Positions 17,815 to 23,051 of a stretch of 23,051 bases of DNA are shown in pieces. Position 1 is the first letter of the stretch, and each line of letters begins with the position of its first letter. Source of the DNA: GCA-003244245 sp036279835 (GTDB taxonomy: Bacteria; Actinomycetota; Actinomycetes; Mycobacteriales; Pseudonocardiaceae); contig DASUII010000103.1 of NCBI GenBank assembly GCA_036279835.1, positions 1-23,051 of the forward strand. Reading direction: 5' to 3'. The notes under the pieces are model-generated. The model ran no database searches, had not been told where the DNA came from, and saw only the letters and a list, made by a program, of their open reading frames with translations. Both the position numbers and the translations under genes were made by a program.

Positions 17815-19491
17815 TCAGACGGCGCAGTTGTAGATCAGCGGTAGGGAGCCGTCGCGCTGGCGCAGCCGAAGGAACAGCTCCACGGCGCGCCGCTTGGCCT
17901 CGGACATGCTGACCTCCGGTCCGGCGAGCAGCATGTCCGGCGAGGTGTCGAGGTCGGCACCGGCGGGGTGCCAGTGCCAACCATCGGTCGTGACGGTCAG
18001 CTCAGGGACGGTGTTGCCGGTGTCGATAGCCACCCCGTCTCCCGAATGCCCCCGCTTGACCAGCGGCCGCACCGCGAAGTCCGCGCCGCAGATGCCCTTG
18101 GCTGCCAGCAGCGCCCGCAGCGGCTCGATCTCGGCGGAGTTCTGTGGTGTCTCGGTCATCCCGACCCGCACCGGCAGACTCAACGACAGTGCCAGATCCA
18201 GCCCCTCCATCGCCTTGGCCCAGGCGCCCGGTCCACGGTTGGCGTCATGGAATCGGGGCTGCGCGCCGTCCAGGGAGGTCTGCAGGATCAGCCGCTTCCT
18301 GCCCGCCAGCCGCTCCAGCTGGGTGCGTCGCCAACCCTGATAGAGCATGGCGTTGGTCAAGCACACGACGTAGAGCGCCTCGGTGGCGTAGAGCAGCATC
18401 TCGACGAGGTCGCGTTCGAGGAACGGTTCACCCCCGGTGACGTAGAGCTCGGTGAAGCCCTCCGTGACTGCCTCGTCGACCAACTCGCGGAACCTCGTCA
18501 GGCCCAGTGCCCGGCGGCGGGCCAGCGGTGAGGAGGCCACCGAGCAGTAGCTGCAGGCCAGGTTGCAGTGGAAGTTGGTGTACATCCACAGCCTTGGCGG
18601 GAACAGCGCGGAGCCGAACAGCGGCAGCACCGGGAGACCGTCGTCCGAGATCTCCGGTGCGGCGCCCCAAGACACCTGTTCGCCGGCGAAGGGCGGCATC
18701 GCCGACTTGTAGAGCTGGAAGCGCCCCCGGGAACGTTCCGCCGGCGGCACGATCTCTAGGCAGGTCGTCCACCATCCGGTCTCCACGGCCTGGGTGAACG
18801 CCTCCGGCAACCCGGCGATGCGCATCGAGGCGGCGTGCGCCGGCCAGTCGTAGTCCAGTGACACCAGCTCCGCGGTGGCGTGGCCGTCGACGATGTCGAG
18901 CAGCGCGTACCAGACGTGGTGACCGCCGTCGTTGGCCGGCCGACCGAGCACCCCGACGTTGACCACCAGGGTGTCCTGCACGCGCTTGACCCACGGCAGC
19001 CCGGAGTGCGTGCAGCAGATCACGTCGGCGCCGGATGCCTCGATCCGCATCCGGTGCGCGTGGTCGGGCAGCGACTCCCACCAGAAGTCGTTGACGGCCA
19101 GCGGAGAACCGTGTACGAGGTGCAGGTCCAGCCCGTCGATGGACTCCCGGTGCTCGGTGGGCAGGGTCCGCATCCAAGCCGCGAACTGCGCGGAGGTGTG
19201 CCGCAGCGTGTAGTCGTAGGCGATCGCGGCGAACGCGTTGTCGTCGTCGTCGGCGTATCCGCAGCCGCAGTCGGGATCACCTCGACCGATGGCGAGCTCG
19301 TAGTTGCCGGCGATGCATTCGATGCCGTTGTCGACCAGCAACGGCCAGATCGCCTCCGGCTCAGCCCCGTAGGCGCCGAAGTCACCCAGGCACCACAGCC
19401 GGTCGGCACCGCGAGCTCCCGCGTCGCGCACGAAGGCCCGCAGCGCGTACGGATTGGAGTAGGTCCCACCGCACAGCGCCAACTTCGTCAT
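17815..19491 (-). CDS. Metallophosphoesterase-like / radical SAM fusion protein
   Basis: The protein has 558 residues. Residues 1-~220 follow the YfcE-like metallophosphoesterase plan: GDFGAYG (36-42), GNYE (62-65), VHGSP (126-130) and THSGLP (161-166). The metal site is degenerate: the first motif (normally DxH) reads GGTYSN, and GNH reads GNY. Residues ~300-520 are a radical SAM domain, with the 4Fe-4S cluster cysteines C309, C313 and C316 (CNLACSYC) and the SAM motif TGGEP (352-356); conserved LQTSLDGAQP follows. Extra cysteines occur in DCGCGY (75-77) and ICC (159-160). The N-domain may act as a substrate-binding rather than catalytic module (inference). The gene is divergent from a second radical SAM gene and probably belongs to the same redox locus. 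Reaction unknown. Confidence 0.87.
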   Translation of the reverse strand: MTKLALCGGTYSNPYALRAFVRDAGARGADRLWCLGDFGAYGAEPEAIWPLLVDNGIECIAGNYELAIGRGDPDCGCGYADDDDNAFAAIAYDYTLRHTSAQFAAWMRTLPTEHRESIDGLDLHLVHGSPLAVNDFWWESLPDHAHRMRIEASGADVICCTHSGLPWVKRVQDTLVVNVGVLGRPANDGGHHVWYALLDIVDGHATAELVSLDYDWPAHAASMRIAGLPEAFTQAVETGWWTTCLEIVPPAERSRGRFQLYKSAMPPFAGEQVSWGAAPEISDDGLPVLPLFGSALFPPRLWMYTNFHCNLACSYCSVASSPLARRRALGLTRFRELVDEAVTEGFTELYVTGGEPFLERDLVEMLLYATEALYVVCLTNAMLYQGWRRTQLERLAGRKRLILQTSLDGAQPRFHDANRGPGAWAKAMEGLDLALSLSLPVRVGMTETPQNSAEIEPLRALLAAKGICGADFAVRPLVKRGHSGDGVAIDTGNTVPELTVTTDGWHWHPAGADLDTSPDMLLAGPEVSMSEAKRRAVELFLRLRQRDGSLPLIYNCAV

Positions 19492-19560
19492 AGGGCCAGC
19501 CTCGTCATCGACACACCCTCTCTTCGGCGCCGCTGCGGCACTCTAGGCAGGTGTTCTCAC

Positions 19561-19579
19561 CCGGTCGTTGAACCGGTTC
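19561..19579. promoter_or_regulatory. Palindromic site in the divergent radical SAM promoter region
   Basis: CCGGT-(6)-ACCGG (19561-19576) overlaps a perfect 10-bp palindrome GAACCGGTTC (19570-19579). It lies in the 178-base gap between the two divergent radical SAM genes, beside the larger inverted repeat, so it is a candidate regulator site. Confidence 0.35.
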
Positions 19580-19593
19580 GACCCGATCAGCGA

Positions 19594-19641
19594 ACTCGTG
19601 AGTGCGTAACAGTGTCAGAACACTGTTACGCACTCACGAGT
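19594..19641. promoter_or_regulatory. Perfect 22-bp inverted repeat with 4-base loop upstream of the radical SAM/selenoprotein operon
   Basis: Arm 19594-19615 and arm 19620-19641 are exact reverse complements; the loop is CAGA. The inner part is GTAACAGTGT / ACACTGTTAC, and the outer part carries CTCGTGAGTGC / GCACTCACGAG. It ends about 13 bases before the AGGAG ribosome site of the radical SAM gene. It could be a dimeric or double operator, or, if transcribed, a very stable 5'-leader hairpin. No T-run follows it, so a simple terminator is less likely. Confidence 0.7.
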
Positions 19642-19669
19642 AGCGTTTCGCGCGAGGAGCGTGGTGCAC

Positions 19670-21073
19670 ATGGGCATGCTGGCAGCCTTACGACGGATCG
19701 AACGCCGGACCCGACCGGTAGATCCGGAGTACGCATCGGTGCTGCAGCGCCGGTGGGCGGAGCTTCCCGAGCATGTCAAGACTCCAGGCCAGTTCCTCGG
19801 CAGGCACGCAGTGGGCTGCGAGGGCACCCACGGCGTATTCCCTAAATGCAACCTGGCCTGCACACCGTGCTATCACTCCCGTGATGCGAACCGGGTTCGT
19901 GTGGACGGGGCGCACACCCTCGCCGAGGTCGACAAGCAGATGGCGCTGCTGCGGCGGCTGCGGGGGCCTCGTGCGCACGCGCAGCTGATCGGCGGGGAGG
20001 TGACGCTGCTCAGCCCGGACGACCACGCGGCGACACTGTTGACGATGCGCCGCTACGGCCGCGAGCCGATGAGCATGTCCCACGGCGACTTCGACCCCGA
20101 CTATCTGGAACGGCTCGCCTTAGACGAGCAGGGCCGACCGCGGCTGCGGCGGCTGTCGTTCGCCGGGCATTTCGACATGTTCATGTTCGGCCGGCGCGGC
20201 ATCCCGCGACCAGGTAGTGAGCGCGAGCTCAATCCCTACCGGCAGCGCTTCGTGGACATGTTCAAGAGCTTGCGCGCCAAGCATGGCGTGCGTTCTTTCC
20301 TGGCGCACAACATGACGGTCACCCCGGCGAATCTCGGCCAGGTCGCGGACTTGGTGCGGGACTGCCACGCGATGGGGTTCGGGATGTTCTCCTTCCAGCC
20401 GGCGGCGTTCATTGGCGATGACCGCCGCTGGCACGAGAACTACGAGCAGGTCGGGATGGACCAAGTCTGGCGGGAGATCGAAAAGGGCGCGGGCACGACG
20501 CTGGACTACACCGTGATTCAACACGGCGATCTGCGATGCAATCGGGCGGCCTACGGGTTCTACGTCGGCCCGCGGTGGCACCCGTTTTTGTCCGGCGACG
20601 ACCCGCGTGACCTCGACGCCAGGGAAGCCTTCTTCCGCTACTTCGGTGAGGTGAACTTCGCCGGGGTGGAGCTGCCAGACCTGCTCGGCAAACTCGTGCG
20701 CACGGTCGTGCGCCACCCGGTCATCCTCAAGCTCGCGACCCAGTGGATCGCCCGCCTGATGCGGCGCGTCGGCGGAGTGCCGGCGCTGCTGCGGCACGGC
20801 GTGCGACCAGTCTCGTTCGTGGTGCACCAGTTCATGGACGCCGCAGATGTCGCGCCGGCGTGGGAGTTGATGCAACGCGGCGAGACTGCATCCGATCCAC
20901 GGATCCTCGCCACCCAGGAGCGGCTGGCGTCGTGCCACTATGCGATGGCGCACCCGGAAACCGGTGAGCTCGTTCCCGCCTGTGTGCAGCACAGCGTGCT
21001 CGACCCGGTGGAGAACGTCGAGCTACGCAAGTTGCTACCTATCGTCAACATCGCAGACGTCCGTGCCTCGTGA
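19670..21073 (+). CDS. Radical SAM domain protein
   Basis: A 467-residue radical SAM protein. The cluster motif is CNLACTPC (C60, C64, C67, counted from the ATG at 19670), preceded by GCEGTHGVFPK. The SAM-binding region reads LIGGEVTLLSP, with GGEV in place of the common GGEP. Later segments include HNMTVTPANLGQVADLVRDCHAMGFGMFSFQPAAF. The C-terminal SCHYAMAHPETGELVPACVQHSVLDP has two cysteines that could bind a second cluster or the substrate. A GAGGAG site at 19654-19659 could serve GTG 19664 or ATG 19670; GTG 19661 is too close. It overlaps the start of the selenoprotein gene by 11 bases, so the two are probably coupled. The reaction is unknown; the redox partners downstream suggest thiol or selenium chemistry (inference). 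Confidence 0.87.
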   Translation: MGMLAALRRIERRTRPVDPEYASVLQRRWAELPEHVKTPGQFLGRHAVGCEGTHGVFPKCNLACTPCYHSRDANRVRVDGAHTLAEVDKQMALLRRLRGPRAHAQLIGGEVTLLSPDDHAATLLTMRRYGREPMSMSHGDFDPDYLERLALDEQGRPRLRRLSFAGHFDMFMFGRRGIPRPGSERELNPYRQRFVDMFKSLRAKHGVRSFLAHNMTVTPANLGQVADLVRDCHAMGFGMFSFQPAAFIGDDRRWHENYEQVGMDQVWREIEKGAGTTLDYTVIQHGDLRCNRAAYGFYVGPRWHPFLSGDDPRDLDAREAFFRYFGEVNFAGVELPDLLGKLVRTVVRHPVILKLATQWIARLMRRVGGVPALLRHGVRPVSFVVHQFMDAADVAPAWELMQRGETASDPRILATQERLASCHYAMAHPETGELVPACVQHSVLDPVENVELRKLLPIVNIADVRAS

Positions 21074-21650
21074 GACCGGCCATCCCGTTTCGCTGCAGGG
21101 CATTGTGCTGCCCGATGCGCGCACCGGGCGATCCGTGGATCTTGGGGCGTTGCCGGGAACGTACCTGCTCACCGCGATCCGGCACCGGTTTTGACTGCCC
21201 TGCCAGCAGCACCTCGTGCAGGTGCGTGACCTCGCCGCCGGCTGCCCGATCGGCCTTATCGCCTGCGGGTTCAGCCCGCCGGCCGCACTCGCCGCGCTCG
21301 CCGACCACCTCGGCTGGCCGGGCCCATTCCTGGTCGACGAGAAACGCCGGCTCTATGGGTTGCTCGGGATGCGACGAGCCAGGCTCTGGCAGGTCTATTC
21401 GCCGGGAACCATGGCCCGGTACGCGGTCGCCGCAGCACGCGGGCACCACCTTCCGAGGCCGGTAGAAGACACCCGGCAAATGGGTGGCGATGCGCTGCTG
21501 TGCGACGGAGTTGTGGTGCGCCGCTGGTTGCCGCGCACACCCGACGACCGGGTCCGCCCCGCGCACCTGCTGCAGGCAGCCAAGTTGGCGGTCGGCGAAG
21601 GACCAGCAACCCCGCGAAGCGCTGCTGCGCACGACGACCAACCTGGCTGA
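21063..21650 (+). CDS. Peroxiredoxin-like (AhpC/TSA_2-type) selenoprotein with UxxC motif
   Basis: Read through the in-frame TGA at 21192-21194, this gene gives 195 residues from a GTG at 21063. The sequence around the TGA, AIRHRF-U-LPCQQHLVQVRDL, aligns without gaps with the family pattern FLRHFGCPFCREHLAQLRD. The TGA (residue 44) therefore replaces the first cysteine of CxxC and C47 is the second. Both sides are needed for one thioredoxin fold: PDARTGRSVDLGALPGTYLLTAIRHRF before it, and IGLIACGFSPP, WPGPFLVDEKRRLYGLLGM and GGDALLCDGVVVRR after it. A SECIS-like hairpin follows at 21209-21225. The expected role is thiol/selenol redox, such as peroxide or disulfide reduction. The gene overlaps the radical SAM gene and lies 13 bases before a flavoprotein disulfide reductase. 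The alternative is a Cys-to-stop nonsense mutation. Confidence 0.82.
21209..21225 (+). promoter_or_regulatory. SECIS-like hairpin directing selenocysteine insertion
   Basis: GCACCT-CGTGC-AGGTGC forms a perfect 6-bp stem with a 5-base loop. The loop starts 20 bases after the TGA and has G at its second position, followed by U. This fits the published bacterial SECIS rules: loop 16-37 bases from UGA, G among the first two loop bases, short upper stem. An extra G-U/C-G pair (21206-21207 with 21226-21227) would leave A21208 bulged at position +17, similar to the bulged U17 of E. coli fdhF. Confidence 0.7.
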
Positions 21651-21663
21651 TCGGGGGAACAGC

Positions 21664-23051
21664 ATGCCGTCCTTCGACTATGACCTGGCGATCATCGGCG
21701 CGGGATCAGCCGGGCTGACCGCCGCCCGGCTCGCCCGGTTCTTCGCCAAGCGAGTCGCGCTGATCGACAAGGACCGGCTGGGTGGGGATTGTCTGAACTA
21801 CGGCTGTGTGCCGAGCAAAGCGTTGATCAAGGCGTCCCGGGTGGCCCACGAAGCCGCCACCGCGCAGCGCTGGGGGCTGTCCGCGCAGCACCTGCCGCAC
21901 GGTCTCGCCGCGGTTAACGCTCGGGTGCACCACGCCGTCACCGAGATCGGCAAGCTCGATGACGCCGAGGTGCTGGGCAAGCTCGGCGTCGATGTGCTGC
22001 TCGGTGGCGCCACCTTCCACGACCCCCACACACTGCGGGTGGGAGCCCGGAAAATCACCGCGAAGTTCATTCTGATCGCCTCGGGCAGCCGCCCAGCCGT
22101 ACCGGACGTCGAAGGGCTGGCCGAGGTCGGCTACCTCACCAACGAGGACGTCTTCGACCTCAGCGACCTCCCGGACCGGCTCGCGGTGATCGGTGGCGGT
22201 CCGATCGGCGTGGAGCTCGCCCAGGCGTTGCACCGGTTGGGCTCCACGGTGACGGTGGTGCAACGCGGACCGCACCTGATCCCCCGCGACGACGCCGACA
22301 TGATCGAGGCGCTGGAGGGTCAGTTCGCCCACGAGCGCATCGACGTACGGCTCGGTACTCAGCCCACCGCCGCGCGGCGCGAGGGCGCAGACATCGTGCT
22401 CACCCTCGGCGCTGCCGAGCTGCGGGTGGACGCGATCCTCTGCGCGATCGGGCGGGTGCCCAATGTGGAAACGCTCAGGCTCGAGGCCGCCGGAGTGGCC
22501 ACCAACGGCCGGGGTATCGCCATCAACGACCGGCTGCAGACCAGCCGCTCACACATCTACGCCGTCGGTGACGTGACCGGCGGGCCGGCGTTCACGCACT
22601 ACGCCGGCCACCAGGCCGCCCACGCGGTCCGCAACATCTTCGTCCCGATCAAGGCGGCCTTCTCCTCCGGCCACCTGCCCTGGGTGACCTTCACCGACCC
22701 GGAGATCGCCCACGTGGGCAAGACCGAAGCCGAGATTCGCGCGGCCGGCGGCACCTGCGAGGTCATCCGCTTTCCCTACAGCCACAACGAGCGTGCGGTG
22801 ACCGACGCCGAACCCGTCGGGCTGATGAAGTTCCTCATCGACAACAAACGCCGATTCATCGGAGCCCACATCGCCGGGCAGTGTGCTGGCGAGATGATCA
22901 ACGAGCTGACCCTGGCGATGAACAACGATCTCACCGTCGACGCCATCATCGGCTCGATTCACGCCTACCCGACCTACTCTTTCGCGATCCCGATCGCGCT
23001 TTACGACTATGCACTGACCCAAAACCCCAGCACGGCAGCCAAAGTCGGCCG
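21664..23051 (+). CDS. FAD-dependent pyridine nucleotide-disulfide oxidoreductase (MerA/Lpd-like), partial
   Basis: The gene is open at the right edge; 462 residues are visible. Seen: FAD motif IGAGSAGLTAARLA (11-24), redox-active disulfide GGDCLNYGCVPSKAL (C43, C48), NAD(P) motif VIGGGPIGVELAQALHRLG, AVGDVTGG, and the dimerisation domain starting at LPWVTFTDPEIAHVGKTEAE. In lipoamide dehydrogenase and glutathione reductase a C-terminal His-Glu dyad (HxHPTxSE-like) activates the thiol. Here the segment reads HAYPTYSFAI, with Y and F at those positions, so lipoamide or glutathione is an unlikely substrate. No N-terminal HMA domain of MerA is present. The start ATG follows GGGGGA, 13 bases after the selenoprotein stop. 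It is the natural candidate to reduce that protein (inference). Confidence 0.9.
   Translation, partial: MPSFDYDLAIIGAGSAGLTAARLARFFAKRVALIDKDRLGGDCLNYGCVPSKALIKASRVAHEAATAQRWGLSAQHLPHGLAAVNARVHHAVTEIGKLDDAEVLGKLGVDVLLGGATFHDPHTLRVGARKITAKFILIASGSRPAVPDVEGLAEVGYLTNEDVFDLSDLPDRLAVIGGGPIGVELAQALHRLGSTVTVVQRGPHLIPRDDADMIEALEGQFAHERIDVRLGTQPTAARREGADIVLTLGAAELRVDAILCAIGRVPNVETLRLEAAGVATNGRGIAINDRLQTSRSHIYAVGDVTGGPAFTHYAGHQAAHAVRNIFVPIKAAFSSGHLPWVTFTDPEIAHVGKTEAEIRAAGGTCEVIRFPYSHNERAVTDAEPVGLMKFLIDNKRRFIGAHIAGQCAGEMINELTLAMNNDLTVDAIIGSIHAYPTYSFAIPIALYDYALTQNPSTAAKVG

Noticed and set aside
17750..17817. Possible second Sec codon: TGA ending the metallophosphoesterase-radical SAM gene
   Set aside because: Reading through gives an Arg/Cys-rich tail of ~25 codons with no family resemblance, and the radical SAM domain already ends normally.
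21216..21650. Separate downstream gene starting at GTG 21216 after the TGA
   Set aside because: It has no ribosome site, would lack the first strand and active site of the fold, and its start lies inside the SECIS-like loop. The readthrough protein aligns continuously with the family.

Overview
The window is GC-rich, densely packed DNA with many GTG/TTG starts and 4-base gene overlaps. It also has a long SARP/BTAD-ATPase regulator, a MacAB-type export operon with a glycine-rich adaptor tail, and several families common in actinomycetes. It most likely comes from a high-GC actinobacterium, plausibly Mycobacteriaceae. No rRNA, tRNA, CRISPR array or complete insertion sequence was recognised.

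Layout. (1) 1-2449, minus: a MacA/MacB-like efflux operon. Only the ATPase is intact; the permease is frameshifted and the adaptor has lost its middle. (2) 2598-6115: a sugar-oxidation group with a HAD phosphatase and a short-form 6-phosphogluconate dehydrogenase (minus), a divergent glucose-dehydrogenase-like SDR (plus) and a convergent aldose 1-epimerase (minus). (3) 6212-9358, plus: a 1048-residue SARP-type ATPase regulator. It faces an overlapping minus-strand trio of methyltransferase, APH-type kinase and SnoaL-like protein (9355-11514). (4) 11675-15600, plus: a cupin, an allene-oxide-cyclase-barrel lipoprotein, a DUF885 metallopeptidase and a quinone oxidoreductase. (5) 15692-17746: a family 2 glycosyltransferase (minus) divergent from an FAD monooxygenase-like protein (plus). 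(6) 17815-23051: a redox/radical-SAM locus that is the most interesting part.

In region 6, a minus-strand fusion of a degenerate metallophosphoesterase with a radical SAM domain is divergent from a tight plus-strand operon. The operon encodes a second radical SAM protein, a peroxiredoxin-like protein and a MerA/dihydrolipoamide-dehydrogenase-like flavoprotein that runs off the right edge. The peroxiredoxin-like gene has an in-frame TGA exactly where the family has the first cysteine of its CxxC motif, giving U-L-P-C. A hairpin fitting the bacterial SECIS rules starts 14 bases after the TGA. I read it as a selenoprotein (Sec44) with its likely electron donor encoded next door. A perfect 22-bp inverted repeat with a 4-base loop lies just upstream of the operon.

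Limits: family calls rest on motifs read by eye. No database search was run, and selenocysteine machinery cannot be tested inside this window.
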